Positions 42,030 through 51,362 are shown, numbered from the stretch's first letter. The stretch: DNA of 64,000 nucleotides from Sphingomonas sp. (GCF_030145815.1 NZ_JAIXHL010000007.1:62001-126000); one strand, 5' to 3'. Translations and numbers: made by a program. Notes: a model not told the origin generated them from the letters alone.

Positions 42030-42712
42030 GCCGGGGCGGTACGCGCGGCCACACCCGTGTGCGCACGGGGCGCGGGCGCACCAGCCAGTCGATCCGCTGG
42101 CTGGAACGCCAGCTCAACGACCCCTATGTCAAGCGCGCCAAGGCGGAGGGCTATCGCAGCCGCGCCGCGTACAAGCTGATCGAGCTCGACGAGAAGTTCG
42201 ACATGCTGAAAGGGGCCAAGCGCGTCGTCGATCTCGGCATCGCGCCGGGTGGGTGGGCCCAAGTGATCCGCCGCAAGCTGCCCAAGGCTGCGGTCGTCGG
42301 CATCGACCTGTTGCCCGTCGATCCGATCGAGGGGGTCACAATCTTTCAGATGGATTTCACCGACGATGCGGCGCCGGACCGGCTGGTCGAAGCGCTCGGC
42401 GGCGCGCCCGATCTGGTGCTGTCGGACATGGCGGCGAATACCGTCGGCCATGCCCAGACCGATGCGCTGCGGACGATGGGGCTGGTCGAAACCGCGCTCG
42501 ACTTCGCGATCCAGAATCTAGCGCCGGGCGGCGTCTTCGTGTCAAAGGTGTTTGCGGGCGGTGCCGATAGCGCGCTGGTCGCGGAAATGAAGCGCAACTT
42601 CGCCAGCGTCAAACACGCCAAGCCGCCGTCGAGCCGCAAGGGATCGGTCGAATGGTTCGTGGTGGCGCAGGGGTTCAAGGGGCGGGCGGAAAGCCCGGCG
42701 GAAGACGTCTAG
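42026..42712 (+). CDS. rlmE: 23S rRNA 2'-O-methyltransferase (U2552)
   Basis: A 228-aa FtsJ/RrmJ methyltransferase. The K-D-K-E catalytic set is visible in RAAYKLIELDEKF, LSDMAANTVGH, FVSKVFAGG and SVEWFVVAQ. The SAM site is VVDLGIAPGGWAQV. The basic N-terminus (RGGTRGHTRVRTGRGRTSQS) is unusually long. GTG 42026 overlaps the ppx stop, indicating coupling. Confidence 0.93.
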   Translation: MSRGGTRGHTRVRTGRGRTSQSIRWLERQLNDPYVKRAKAEGYRSRAAYKLIELDEKFDMLKGAKRVVDLGIAPGGWAQVIRRKLPKAAVVGIDLLPVDPIEGVTIFQMDFTDDAAPDRLVEALGGAPDLVLSDMAANTVGHAQTDALRTMGLVETALDFAIQNLAPGGVFVSKVFAGGADSALVAEMKRNFASVKHAKPPSSRKGSVEWFVVAQGFKGRAESPAEDV

Positions 42713-43197
42713 GGCACTTCCTCGCCCGGTTCGGTGCCCCAGATGCGGTTCTGTTCGACATAGCCGCCGCGTCCGCGCACATCGAGCCAGCACCACCCGC
42801 GGCGGCATTTGCTGATCTTGCCAACGACGCCGGGAGCCGCGCGCCAGTTGACCCGCGCGCCGAAGCGCGGTTCGTCGCGCATTTCCAGCACCGATCCGAC
42901 GACGATCGCGGTGCGCTGGCTCGAGAGCAGCGACACCAGCATCCACCCCTGCGTGCCATCCGGGTCCTCGACCTTGCGCCAGTCGTTATAGACCTCGATC
43001 ACCTTGATCGGCAGGTCGGCGCGGACATAGAGCCAGCTGGAGGGGTAGTTGCGGCCCGGCCCGGTGCGCATGCGCGCCTTGCTCGCGGCGATCGACGCAA
43101 AATAGGGCGGCTTGCGCTGCTGCGCCCAAGCGTCGCCGATGGCGCAGATGCCCAGCGCGATCGTCACCAGCGCGGCAAGAACCACCCGCAATTGCAT
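42709..43197 (-). CDS. Secreted SH3-domain protein
   Basis: A 162-aa exported protein (signal MQLRVVLAALVTIALGICAIGDAWA). It contains two bacterial SH3-type modules: the first around ASKARMRTGPGRNYPSSWLYVRADLPIKVIEVYNDWRKVEDPDG, the second near RGWCWLDVRGRGGYVEQ. SH3 proteins of this kind often bind cell-wall peptides; the ligand is not known here. GGGGGAA precedes ATG 43197. Convergent 4-base overlap with rlmE. Confidence 0.82.
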   Translation of the reverse strand: MQLRVVLAALVTIALGICAIGDAWAQQRKPPYFASIAASKARMRTGPGRNYPSSWLYVRADLPIKVIEVYNDWRKVEDPDGTQGWMLVSLLSSQRTAIVVGSVLEMRDEPRFGARVNWRAAPGVVGKISKCRRGWCWLDVRGRGGYVEQNRIWGTEPGEEVP

Positions 43198-43295
43198 TAT
43201 TTCCCCCGCGAACACGTGTCGTGATCACCTTAGGGGCGGTGGGGTGTCCGCATCAACCGTTGACTGGCGCACGCGGCGAGGCCAAGCGAACCGGC

Positions 43296-44291
43296 ATGGC
43301 ACAGCCGCGCGTATCCCGGCCCCGCGTGATCGTCACCCGCAAGCTCCCCGACGCGGTCGAGCAGCGGATGGTGGAGCTGTTCGACACGGTGCTGAACCCG
43401 GTCGAGGAGGGGATCGACCGCGCCGCACTGGTCGCGGCGGTGCAGGAGTGCGACGTGCTGGTCCCCAGCGTCACCGACACGATCGACGCGGAGCTGATCG
43501 CGGCGGCGGGTGAGCGGTTGAAGCTGATCGCCAATTTCGGCGCCGGAGTGAACCATATCGACCTGCGCGCGGCGCGCGCGCGGGGCATCGTTGTGACCAA
43601 CACCCCCGGCGTGCTGACCGAGGACACCGCCGACATGACCATGGCGCTGATCCTCGCCGTGCCGCGCCGGCTGGCGGAGGGCGAGAAGCTGGTCCGGTCA
43701 GGGCAGTGGAAGGGCTGGTCGCCCGGCGGGATGCTGGGCCATCGCATCGGCGGCAAGACGCTGGGCATTGTCGGCATGGGCCGGATCGGCCAGGCGGTGG
43801 CGCGGCGGGCGCGGGCGTTCGGCCTGTCGATCCATTACCATAACCGCCATCGCCTGCCTGAAGCGGTCGAGGCTGAGCTCGGCGCGACGTTCCATCCCGA
43901 TCTCGATACGATGCTGGGTCAGATCGACATTTTGACCATCCATACCCCGCTCAACGATACGAGCCGCGATCTGATCGATGCGCGGCGGATCGGGCTGCTC
44001 GGGCCGCACGTCTACCTCATCAACGCCTCGCGTGGCGGGATCGTCGATGAAGCGGCGCTGGTGGACGCGCTGGAGGGCGGACGGCTCGCCGGGGCCGGGC
44101 TGGACGTGTGGCGGTTCGAGCCGCAGATCGATCCGCGCCTGCTCGCGCTGCCCAATGTCGTGATGACCCCGCATATGGGCTCCGCGACGTTTGAGGGGCG
44201 GCAGGCGACCGGCGAAAAGGTGATCGCCAATATCCGCTTCTGGGCCGACGGCCATCGTCCGCCCGATCAAGTGCTGGAAGGATGGATCTGA
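43296..44291 (+). CDS. D-2-hydroxyacid dehydrogenase (GyaR/GhrB-like)
   Basis: A 331-aa NAD(P)-dependent enzyme that reduces 2-oxoacids such as glyoxylate or hydroxypyruvate. It has the NAD loop [16 protein letters not shown] and the catalytic Arg/Glu/His triad regions [15 protein letters not shown] and [10 protein letters not shown]-glycerate dehydrogenase-type by similarity. ATG 43296 is used; the reading frame extends 25 codons upstream. Confidence 0.87.
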   Translation: MAQPRVSRPRVIVTRKLPDAVEQRMVELFDTVLNPVEEGIDRAALVAAVQECDVLVPSVTDTIDAELIAAAGERLKLIANFGAGVNHIDLRAARARGIVVTNTPGVLTEDTADMTMALILAVPRRLAEGEKLVRSGQWKGWSPGGMLGHRIGGKTLGIVGMGRIGQAVARRARAFGLSIHYHNRHRLPEAVEAELGATFHPDLDTMLGQIDILTIHTPLNDTSRDLIDARRIGLLGPHVYLINASRGGIVDEAALVDALEGGRLAGAGLDVWRFEPQIDPRLLALPNVVMTPHMGSATFEGRQATGEKVIANIRFWADGHRPPDQVLEGWI

Positions 44292-44710
44292 TGACGATGC
44301 CGCGTTTTCATCTGGCGATCCCGGTCGACGATCTGGAGGCGGGGCGTGCGTTTTACGGCGACCTGCTCGGCTGTCCGCAGGGGCGCGAGGATCCCGATCA
44401 CTGGATCGATTTCGACCTGCGCGGGCATCAGTTGGTGTTGCACAAGGGTGAGGGCGCGGGCGTGCGGCTGCGCAACGCGGTCGATGGCGACGCGGTGCCG
44501 GTGCCGCATTTCGGGCTCGTGCTCGACTGGGACGAATGGCACGCGCTGGCCGATCGGGTGAAGGCTGCTGGGACCGAGTTCGTGATCGAACCGCATATCC
44601 GCTTTGCTGGTTTGCCTGGCGAGCAGGCGACGATGTTCTTCTTCGACCCCGCCGGAAATGCGCTGGAATTCAAGGCGTTCAAGGATATCGGGCAGCTGTT
44701 CGCGGTCTAA
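44291..44710 (+). CDS. VOC superfamily (glyoxalase-fold) protein
   Basis: A 139-aa protein with the vicinal oxygen chelate fold. [29 protein letters not shown] is the first module, and [17 protein letters not shown] carries the C-terminal metal-ligand Glu. The ATG at 44291 overlaps the preceding stop by one base, with GGAAGG nine bases before it. An ATG at 44282 has the ribosome site directly adjacent. Substrate unknown. Confidence 0.82.
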   Translation: MTMPRFHLAIPVDDLEAGRAFYGDLLGCPQGREDPDHWIDFDLRGHQLVLHKGEGAGVRLRNAVDGDAVPVPHFGLVLDWDEWHALADRVKAAGTEFVIEPHIRFAGLPGEQATMFFFDPAGNALEFKAFKDIGQLFAV

Positions 44711-44718
44711 TCCGCCAT

Positions 44719-44797
44719 CCGTTTGCCCTGAGCTTGTCGAAGGGCCGCAAGCCACCGCTGTCGAATATCGCCCTTCGACAAGCTCAGGGCAAACGGG
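44719..44797. repeat. Inverted repeat (27-bp arms)
   Basis: CCGTTTGCCCTGAGCTTGTC then GAAGGGC at 44719-44745 is matched by its inverse at 44770-44796. It is a common intergenic palindrome family of sphingomonads. It lies after the VOC gene and reaches into the 3' end of the small membrane gene on the other strand. Confidence 0.9.
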
Positions 44798-44984
44798 GTG
44801 AGTCCTGATCCGCTTTCGCCGCGCGCCGCTTCTTGAGCGCACGGGCGATCAGGATGCTGCCGAGGATAAACCCACCCGGTGCGAGCAGCACCGTCGCTGC
44901 GATCGCGGCGTTGCGGGCGGCGTTCGACTTTTCGGGGGCGTCAGACAGTGAAGCTCTCGCCGCAGCCGCAGGCGCCCTTGGCAT
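44784..44984 (-). CDS. Small one-helix membrane protein downstream of sufA
   Basis: 66 codons with one membrane helix (AIAATVLLAPGGFILGSILIARAL) and a basic C-terminus. ATG 44984 would overlap sufA by 44 bases; the probable true start is near the sufA stop (non-ATG), since residues from SDAPEKSN onward look protein-like. The last codons and stop come from the inverted repeat at 44719-44797. Confidence 0.45.
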   Translation of the reverse strand: MPRAPAAAARASLSDAPEKSNAARNAAIAATVLLAPGGFILGSILIARALKKRRAAKADQDSPRLP

Positions 44985-45297
44985 TCGGATTGTTGAAAAC
45001 GAAGCCGGCGGTGAAATCGTCCTCGACCCAGTCCATCGTCGATCCGATCAGGTAGAGCACCGACCCGCCATCGACGAACAACGTGCCGCCCGGGGTCTCG
45101 ATCCGCTCGTCCATCGGGTTGGCGGCGGTGACGTAATCGACCGAATAGGCAAGGCCCGAGCAGCCGCGACGCGGGGTGGAGAGCTTGACGCCGATCGCCC
45201 CCTCCGGCGCCTTCGCCATCAACTCGGCGATGCGCGCTTCGGACGCGGGGGTCAGCAGGATCGCGGCGGGGCGGGCGCGGGATTTGACTTCGCTCAT
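44941..45297 (-). CDS. sufA: HesB/IscA-type Fe-S carrier
   Basis: A 118-aa A-type carrier that passes Fe-S clusters from the SufBCD scaffold. The three ligand cysteines appear as GCSGLAY and ACGCGESF. The ATG at 45297 shares one base with the preceding stop (TGATG). Penultimate gene of the suf operon. Confidence 0.92.
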   Translation of the reverse strand: MSEVKSRARPAAILLTPASEARIAELMAKAPEGAIGVKLSTPRRGCSGLAYSVDYVTAANPMDERIETPGGTLFVDGGSVLYLIGSTMDWVEDDFTAGFVFNNPNAKGACGCGESFTV

Positions 45298-45761
45298 CAC
45301 AGCATCCCCAGTTCGAGCCGTGCTTCGTCGCTCATCTTCGCGGGGTCCCAGGGCGGATCCCAGACGAGGTTCACCTCGGCATGGCCGACCCCGGGCACCG
45401 CGCCGACGCGCAGTTCGACTTCGCCGGGCATCGATTCGGCGACCGGGCAGTGCGGCGTGGTGAGGGTCATCGTCACCACCGCGTGGCCGGCATCGGTCAC
45501 CTCGACGTTATAGATCAGGCCGAGGTCGTAGATGTTCACCGGAATCTCGGGATCGAAAATGTCCTTCAGGGCGTCGATGATCGCGTCATAGGTCGCGCCG
45601 CCGGGCTGCCCGGCGGGCAGGTCGGCGGGCTTTTGCGACAGAAAGCCTTCGAGATAGTCGCGCTTGCGTTCGAATGTCTCGCGCGCATCTTCCACACGGG
45701 CGCGCGGCGGCGGAGCGACCGCGTCCACTTCTTCGACTTCGATCCTGCGTTCTTCGTTCAT
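45297..45761 (-). CDS. sufT: SUF-associated MIP18/DUF59 protein
   Basis: A 154-aa protein. The C-terminal MIP18 domain has DPEIPVNIYDLGLIYN and MTLTTPHCPVAESMP with the conserved Cys, matching SufT, an Fe-S maturation factor. The N-terminal 60 residues are charged and variable. Its start overlaps the sufS stop. Confidence 0.9.
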   Translation of the reverse strand: MNEERRIEVEEVDAVAPPPRARVEDARETFERKRDYLEGFLSQKPADLPAGQPGGATYDAIIDALKDIFDPEIPVNIYDLGLIYNVEVTDAGHAVVTMTLTTPHCPVAESMPGEVELRVGAVPGVGHAEVNLVWDPPWDPAKMSDEARLELGML

Positions 45762-47011
45762 CCGAAGATCCTCGTCACTCGTTCGATTCCCTTGACCAGC
45801 GCGGCGATGTCGCTCGCGCTATTATAGACGCCGAAACTGGCGCGTGCGGTGGCTGGCAGCCCGAGGCTGTCCATCAGCGGCTGGGCGCAGTGGTGCCCGG
45901 CGCGGATCGCGACATTGCCTTCGTCCAAGATGGTGGCGACGTCGTGCGGATGCACCCCCTCCACGACGAAACTGACGATTCCGGCGCTGTCGTCGGGGCC
46001 GAGCAGCCGGACGCTGTTGAGCCCGGACAAGGCATCGCGCGCCTGGCGGACCAGCGCGCCTTCATGCGCATGGATGCGGTCGAGACCGATGGCGTCGACA
46101 TAGTCGATTGCGGCGTGGAGGCCGGTGACGCCGATGATGTGCGGCGTCCCCGCCTCGAACCGGCCCGGCGCGGGGGCGTAGGTCGTCCGCTCGAACGTCA
46201 CCCGGTCGATCATCGACCCGCCACCCTGCCAGGGGGGCATTGCGTCGAGCAGGTCGTGGCGGCCCCACAGCACACCGATGCCGGTCGGGCCGTAGAGCTT
46301 GTGGCCCGAAAAGACATAGAAGTCGCAGCCAAGTTCGGCGACATTCACGGCCAGGCGCGGGACCGCCTGACAGCCGTCGATCAGGATCTTCGCGCCGACG
46401 CTATGTGCGAGGTCGGTGGCGCGCTTCACGTCGAGGATCGAGCCGAGGACGTTGGAGACATGGGCGAGCGCGACCAGCTTGTGTCGGTCGGTCAACATCG
46501 CTGCCATCGCGTCGAGGTCGATGCGATGGTCGTGCGTCAGCGGCACCACGTCGATCACCGCGCCGGTGCGGTCCGCCGCCAGCTGCCACGGCACGATATT
46601 GCTGTGATGTTCAAGCTGGCTGAGCAGGATGCGGTCGCCGGGCTTCAGGTTCGGGATCGCCCAGCTCTGCGCGACGAGATTGATTCCCTCGGTCGCGCCG
46701 CGCACGAAGACCACCTCATCCTCGCGCCCGCCGATGAAGGTCGCGACGCGGCGGCGCGCGGCTTCATAAGCCAACGTCATGTCGGCCGAGCGCTGGTACA
46801 CCCCGCGATGGACAGTGGCGTAGTCCCGCGCATAGCCGCGCGTGATGGCATCGATCACCGGGAGCGGCTTTTGCGAGGTCGCGGCGGTGTCGAGATAGGC
46901 CCAGCCCGCCGGAATCGCCGGGAAATCTGCGAGCAGGTCGAGGGGAAGCGTCTCCCCTCCCGCTTGCGGGAGGGGTCGGGTGAGGGCCTGTTCGATCGGG
47001 TGGGTGGTCAT
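45758..47011 (-). CDS. sufS: Cysteine desulfurase SufS
   Basis: A 417-aa PLP enzyme taking sulfur from cysteine for cluster assembly. The PLP lysine is Lys238 in FSGHKLYGPTG; the active Cys is Cys375 in RAGHHCAQPLM. DTAATSQKP and EHHSNIVPW are typical. Residues about 11-21 (TRPLPQAGGET) are encoded by a palindromic repeat inserted near the start codon. No start codon exists after the repeat, so ATG 47011, overlapping the sufD stop, is the start. Confidence 0.94.
   Translation of the reverse strand: MTTHPIEQALTRPLPQAGGETLPLDLLADFPAIPAGWAYLDTAATSQKPLPVIDAITRGYARDYATVHRGVYQRSADMTLAYEAARRRVATFIGGREDEVVFVRGATEGINLVAQSWAIPNLKPGDRILLSQLEHHSNIVPWQLAADRTGAVIDVVPLTHDHRIDLDAMAAMLTDRHKLVALAHVSNVLGSILDVKRATDLAHSVGAKILIDGCQAVPRLAVNVAELGCDFYVFSGHKLYGPTGIGVLWGRHDLLDAMPPWQGGGSMIDRVTFERTTYAPAPGRFEAGTPHIIGVTGLHAAIDYVDAIGLDRIHAHEGALVRQARDALSGLNSVRLLGPDDSAGIVSFVVEGVHPHDVATILDEGNVAIRAGHHCAQPLMDSLGLPATARASFGVYNSASDIAALVKGIERVTRIFG
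46952..46986 (+). repeat. Palindromic repeat copy inside sufS
   Basis: CCCCTCCCGCTTGCGGGAGG followed by GGTCGGGTGAGGG, matching the core and tail of the DUF559 flanking repeat (CCCTCTCCCGCTTGCGGGAG..GGTTGGSTGAGGG). It encodes part of the SufS N-terminus. Confidence 0.88.
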
Positions 47012-48153
47012 GCGGACATGCCCTCCCCTAACCCCTCCCGCAAGCGGGAGGGGGACTGAAGCGCCGCCTCCAGCCATGCATCCGCATCCGCAGCGAACGC
47101 CGCGCGCACCGCTTCGTCGCCGATCCGGTCGAGCGCGTCGGCGACGAAGGCACGGGTCAGCAGCGCCTTGGCCTGCGCCTCCGGAATACCGCGCGACTGC
47201 ATGTAGAACAGCGCCTTTGCGTCGAGCTCGCCCACCGTCGCGCCATGCGCGCACTTCACGTCGTCGGCGAAGATCTCCAGCTCGGGCTTCAGATTGACCG
47301 TCGCGGTGCGCTTGAGCAACAGGCCGCGCAGCGATTGCTCGCCATCGGTCTTCTGCGCATCGCGCCGCACCGCGGCGCGTGAAGCGATGCTGGCGGTCGA
47401 AGTGTCGGCGGCAACCGCGCGCAAGATCTGACGGCTGGTCCCTTCGGGCGCGGCGTGATCGGCGACGGTGGCGGAATCGGCCTTCTCGCCGCCACGGGTG
47501 AGCAGCGCACCGCCCGCTTCGCCGAATGCGCCTTCGCCGGTCAGCGTCAGCCGCGCCTCAACCCGCGCGGTGCGGCATCCGGTGACGAGCGCGGTGCTCA
47601 CGAAGCTGGCCGCCTTGCCCACGGTCGCATCGGCATAGTCGGTATGTGCGCCGTCATCCTTGAGCACGCGGACCGCGCGCATCAGGCGCGCGCCCTCGCC
47701 GAGCTCGACCCACAGATTGGCGTTGCTCCAGCCGGGGCCGATATGGGTCTCGACCAGCGACGCGACGGCGTCGGCCTGCATCACGATCTTGTTCGACAGA
47801 TGCGCGACGCCGCCGGTGGTGGCGTGGATCACCTGGATCGGGCCGTCGAGCGCCGCTTCAGGCTTGAGGACAAGGACATAGCCCGCCTGAGCCTTGGCAC
47901 AGGCGGCCTCCGAATAGGGATTGGCGGGGGTGCGGATCGGCGCAGCGGAAATCTCGACCGGGCCGGGCGTGCTGGCATCGGCGACAAATGCGCCATCGAC
48001 GAACAGCAAGCGCGGGCCCGGCAGATCGATCCACAGATGCGCGACATCCGGCGCACCACCGCGCGGCGTTGCTGCCAGCGCATCGAGCGGCGCGGCGTCG
48101 AACCAGCGCCAATCCTCCGCAACCGGGGCGTCGAGAACGAGTCCCTGGGTCAA
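47008..48153 (-). CDS. sufD: SufD scaffold protein
   Basis: A 381-aa component of the SufBCD complex that builds Fe-S clusters. The C-terminal beta-helix part shows FADDVKCAHGATVGELDAKALFYMQSRGIPEAQAK, a strong SufB/SufD signature. It starts at TTG 48153, overlapping the sufC stop. The last residues (QSPSRLREGLGEGMSA) are encoded by a palindromic repeat that also supplies the spacer to sufS. Confidence 0.92.
   Translation of the reverse strand: MTQGLVLDAPVAEDWRWFDAAPLDALAATPRGGAPDVAHLWIDLPGPRLLFVDGAFVADASTPGPVEISAAPIRTPANPYSEAACAKAQAGYVLVLKPEAALDGPIQVIHATTGGVAHLSNKIVMQADAVASLVETHIGPGWSNANLWVELGEGARLMRAVRVLKDDGAHTDYADATVGKAASFVSTALVTGCRTARVEARLTLTGEGAFGEAGGALLTRGGEKADSATVADHAAPEGTSRQILRAVAADTSTASIASRAAVRRDAQKTDGEQSLRGLLLKRTATVNLKPELEIFADDVKCAHGATVGELDAKALFYMQSRGIPEAQAKALLTRAFVADALDRIGDEAVRAAFAADADAWLEAALQSPSRLREGLGEGMSA
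47021..47054 (-). repeat. Palindromic repeat copy inside the sufD 3' end
   Basis: Inverse orientation to 46952-46986: CCCTCCCCTAACCCCTCCCG then CAAGCGGGAGGGG. It encodes the SufD C-terminus (SRLREGLGEG). The sufS start codon lies between the two copies. Confidence 0.88.
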
Positions 48154-48893
48154 GCCGCCACCTGCGCATAGCCCTCACGCTCCAGTTCGAGCGCGAGGTC
48201 GGGGCCGCCGGTCTTCACGATGCGGCCATCGGCGAGGATGTGGACGAAGTCCGGCTTCACATAATCGAGCAGGCGCTGATAGTGCGTGATCAGCAGTACC
48301 GCCTTGTCGGGCGCGCGCATGATGCGGTTGATGCCTTCGCCGACGATGCGCAGCGCGTCGATGTCGAGGCCGGAATCGGTTTCGTCGAGGATCGCGAGGC
48401 TTGGGTTCAGGATGCCCATCTGCACCATCTCGTTGCGCTTCTTCTCACCGCCCGAAAAGCCGACATTGACCGGACGCTTGAGCATCTCCGCGTCCATCTC
48501 CAGCGCGGCGGCCTGGGCGCGGGCGAGCTTCAGGAATTCGCCACCCGACAGCGGGGCCTCGTCGCGCGCGCGGCGCTGGCTGTTGAGGCTTTCGCGCAGG
48601 AACTGGACGTTCGATACGCCGGGGATTTCGACCGGATACTGAAAGCCGAGGAACAGCCCGGCGGCGGCGCGCTCATGCGGTTCGAGTTCGAGCAGGTCGG
48701 TGCCGTTGAAGGTCACGCTGCCCTCGGTCACCTCGTAACCGGGGCGGCCGCCAAGGACATAGCCGAGCGTCGATTTGCCCGCGCCGTTCGGACCCATGAT
48801 CGCATGCACCTCACCCGCGTTGAGGCTGAGGGTCAGGCCCTTGAGGATCGGCTTGCCGTCGATTTCGGCGTGGAGGTTATTGATCTGGAGCAT
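48150..48893 (-). CDS. sufC: SufC ATPase
   Basis: A 247-aa ABC-type ATPase of the SufBCD scaffold complex. Walker A is GPNGAGKST (34-42), the signature is FSGGEKKRNE and Walker B is LAILDETDSGLD; a final His lies in LLITHYQRLL. ATG 48893 fits the usual N-terminus MLQINNLHAEIDGKPIL. Confidence 0.95.
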   Translation of the reverse strand: MLQINNLHAEIDGKPILKGLTLSLNAGEVHAIMGPNGAGKSTLGYVLGGRPGYEVTEGSVTFNGTDLLELEPHERAAAGLFLGFQYPVEIPGVSNVQFLRESLNSQRRARDEAPLSGGEFLKLARAQAAALEMDAEMLKRPVNVGFSGGEKKRNEMVQMGILNPSLAILDETDSGLDIDALRIVGEGINRIMRAPDKAVLLITHYQRLLDYVKPDFVHILADGRIVKTGGPDLALELEREGYAQVAA

Positions 48894-48944
48894 GTTATCC
48901 TGCGTGCGAAATCTGAAAATCGTCAGCATGACGGTGGGTTGGGC

Positions 48945-49433
48945 TCACCGCGGCTCTTCCTGCTGCTTCATCGTGCCCAGCGTGATCGCGGGGGTACCGC
49001 TTTCGTCCTTGGGCGGGGGCGGGAGTTTGCCGAGGCGGTTGGGGTCTTCGTCCTTGGTTCCGCCGACCACCGGGCCGACGGCGGGCACTTTCGGTGCTTC
49101 GGGCTTGAGCGAGACCCCGAGGCCGAGCTTGGGCTCCGCGGTCAGTATTTTCGGTGCGGTCGCGGTCAGGCCCGCGCCGGTCCCGCCGCAATATTCCTGG
49201 CCCTTGGTCGAGGTGACGCAATCGGGCAGCGCGGTGCAGGCGGCATCGTCGATCCGCTTTGTGCCGGACGATTTGAACACGCGGCAGTTGATCAGGCGGC
49301 CATCGGGCGCGCGGTCGAACACGAGCGCGACGCGGCCGACCTTGGCGGTGATGACCACTTCCTCATATTCGGGCTCGGGCGCGGCGACCGCGTCCTGCGG
49401 TGCCGCCACCAGAAGGGCGAGCGCGGCGATCAT
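48945..49433 (-). CDS. Secreted TonB-C-like protein within the suf operon
   Basis: A 162-aa exported protein (signal [17 protein letters not shown]) between sufB and sufC; its ATG overlaps the sufB stop (ATGA). The core [38 protein letters not shown] resembles the TonB C-terminal fold (compare the TonB at 12409), followed by Pro/Gly-rich disorder. A periplasmic protein in a cytosolic Fe-S operon is unexpected; function unknown. Confidence 0.72.
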   Translation of the reverse strand: MIAALALLVAAPQDAVAAPEPEYEEVVITAKVGRVALVFDRAPDGRLINCRVFKSSGTKRIDDAACTALPDCVTSTKGQEYCGGTGAGLTATAPKILTAEPKLGLGVSLKPEAPKVPAVGPVVGGTKDEDPNRLGKLPPPPKDESGTPAITLGTMKQQEEPR

Positions 49434-50893
49434 CCCACGCTGCCTTCCAGCGAAATCCCCAGCAGCTTCTGTGCCTCGACCGCAAACTCCATCGGGAGCT
49501 GCTGCAGCACCTCTTTCGCGAAACCGTTGACGATCAGGGCGACCGCCGCTTCCTGATCCAACCCACGTTGCATGGCGTAGAACATCTGGTCCTCGCTGAT
49601 CTTGCTCGTGGTGGCTTCGTGCTCGATCTGGGCTGAAGGATTCCTGACTTCGATGTACGGCACGGTGTGTGCGCCGCATTCGGAGCCGAGCAGCAGGCTG
49701 TCGCACTGGGTGAAGTTGCGCACGCCCTCCGCGCCCGGCGCGACGCGGACCAGGCCGCGATAGGTGTTGTTGCTGCGGCCCGCGCTGATCCCCTTGGAGA
49801 TGATCGTCGAGCGCGATCCCTTGCCATTGTGGATCATCTTGGTGCCGGTATCGGCCTGTTGGCGGTTGTTAGTGACCGCGACCGAGTAGAATTCGCCGAC
49901 GCTGTTTTCGCCGTTGAGCACGCAGCTGGGGTATTTCCAGGTGATCGCGCTGCCGGTTTCGACCTGGGTCCAGCTGACCTTGGAATTGCGGCCCTGACAC
50001 AGCGCGCGCTTGGTCACGAAATTATAGATGCCGCCCTTGCCGTTCTCGTCGCCGGGATACCAGTTCTGGACGGTCGAATATTTGATCTCGGCATCGTCGA
50101 GCGCGACCAGTTCGACCACGGCGGCGTGGAGCTGGTTTTCGTCGCGCATCGGGGCGGTGCAGCCTTCGAGATAGCTGACATAGGCGCCCTTGTCGGCGAC
50201 GATCAGCGTGCGCTCAAACTGGCCGGTATTTTCCGCGTTGATGCGGAAATAGGTCGACAGCTCCATTGGGCAGCGCACGCCCTCAGGAATGTAGACGAAG
50301 GTGCCGTCGCTGAAGACCGCGCAGTTCAATGCGGCGAAGTAATTGTCGTGCATCGGCACGACCTTCCCCAGCCACTTCTTCACCAGCTCGGGATATTCGC
50401 GGATCGCTTCGGAGATGCTGCGGAAGATGACGCCGGCGGCTTCGAGCTCCTTGCGGAAGGTGGTGGCGACGCTGACGCTATCGAACACCGCGTCGACCGC
50501 GACCTTGCGCGCGCCCTCGACCCCGGCGAGCACCTTCTGCTCCTCGATCGGGATGCCGAGCTTTTCATAGACGCGCAGGATTTCGGGATCGACCTCGTCG
50601 AGCGAACCGAGCTTGGGCTTCGCCTTGGGCTCGGCGTAATAATAGGCATCCTGATAATCGATCGGGTCGATGTCGAGCTTCGCCCAGTCGGGCGTAGGCA
50701 TGGTCAGCCAGTGGCGATAGGCCTTGAGTCGCCAATCGAGCATCCATTCGGGCTCGTTCTTCTTGGCCGAGATGAAGCGGACGGTGTCCTCGCTCAGCCC
50801 CTTGGGCGCGAAGTCCTGTTCGATTGGCGAGGAGAAGCCCCACTCGTACTTCTTGTTGGCGGCGGCGATCGCCTCTGCGTTCTTGGTGGCCAT
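49430..50893 (-). CDS. sufB: SufB scaffold protein
   Basis: A 487-aa core scaffold of the SUF system. Signatures are [41 protein letters not shown] and [20 protein letters not shown], with the cluster-site Cys in [20 protein letters not shown] 50893 shares one base with the sufR stop. Confidence 0.96.
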   Translation of the reverse strand: MATKNAEAIAAANKKYEWGFSSPIEQDFAPKGLSEDTVRFISAKKNEPEWMLDWRLKAYRHWLTMPTPDWAKLDIDPIDYQDAYYYAEPKAKPKLGSLDEVDPEILRVYEKLGIPIEEQKVLAGVEGARKVAVDAVFDSVSVATTFRKELEAAGVIFRSISEAIREYPELVKKWLGKVVPMHDNYFAALNCAVFSDGTFVYIPEGVRCPMELSTYFRINAENTGQFERTLIVADKGAYVSYLEGCTAPMRDENQLHAAVVELVALDDAEIKYSTVQNWYPGDENGKGGIYNFVTKRALCQGRNSKVSWTQVETGSAITWKYPSCVLNGENSVGEFYSVAVTNNRQQADTGTKMIHNGKGSRSTIISKGISAGRSNNTYRGLVRVAPGAEGVRNFTQCDSLLLGSECGAHTVPYIEVRNPSAQIEHEATTSKISEDQMFYAMQRGLDQEAAVALIVNGFAKEVLQQLPMEFAVEAQKLLGISLEGSVG

Positions 50894-51312
50894 TATGCGG
50901 GTACCGGCTGGGAGGAGAGGGAGGCGAGGGTGACGTCGGCGAGCGCACTGCGGACCGAGGCGTTGACGCTGTTCCAGTGCGGCTTGACGCGGCAACCGCT
51001 TTGAATCGCGCAGTCATGCTTGCCGCTGTCGACACAGGTGGTGAGCGCGATCGGCCCTTCGATCGCCTCGACGATATCGGCGAGGCTGATTGCTGCGGGC
51101 GGGCGCGCGAGGCGGAAACCGCCGCCGGTGCCGCGGGTGCTTTCGATGAGGCCGGCGCGGGAAAGATGGCTGACAAGCTTCTGGACGGTGGGCAGCGGAA
51201 GCCCGGTTTCATCCGCCAGCAGCGTCGCGTTCAGCCGCCCGCTGACGCCGCAATGGCGCGCGGCGGCGGAGAGCATGACCACTGCATAATCGGTTTGAGC
51301 GGAAAGCCGCAT
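50893..51312 (-). CDS. sufR: Rrf2/IscR-type Fe-S sensing regulator
   Basis: A 139-aa winged-helix regulator at the head of the suf operon. The HTH is in [27 protein letters not shown], with the Rrf2 wing [12 protein letters not shown]. Cys93, Cys101 and Cys107 can hold an Fe-S cluster (C-x7-C-x5-C; IscR has C-x5-C-x5-C). It probably represses the operon when clusters are abundant. AAGGA is 5 bases upstream of ATG 51312, and a palindrome lies just upstream. Confidence 0.9.
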   Translation of the reverse strand: MRLSAQTDYAVVMLSAAARHCGVSGRLNATLLADETGLPLPTVQKLVSHLSRAGLIESTRGTGGGFRLARPPAAISLADIVEAIEGPIALTTCVDSGKHDCAIQSGCRVKPHWNSVNASVRSALADVTLASLSSQPVPA

Positions 51313-51339
51313 GAGGTCCTTCGTTGCGAACAATTCTCA

Positions 51340-51362
51340 AATCGGAATGATTCGTTCCGATT
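51340..51362. promoter_or_regulatory. 23-bp palindrome, candidate SufR operator
   Basis: AATCGGAA-N7-TTCCGATT is a perfect 8-7-8 inverted repeat in the 104-base region between the divergent sufR and pyrD genes, 27 bases before the sufR ATG. Position suggests autoregulation of the suf operon. Confidence 0.6.
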
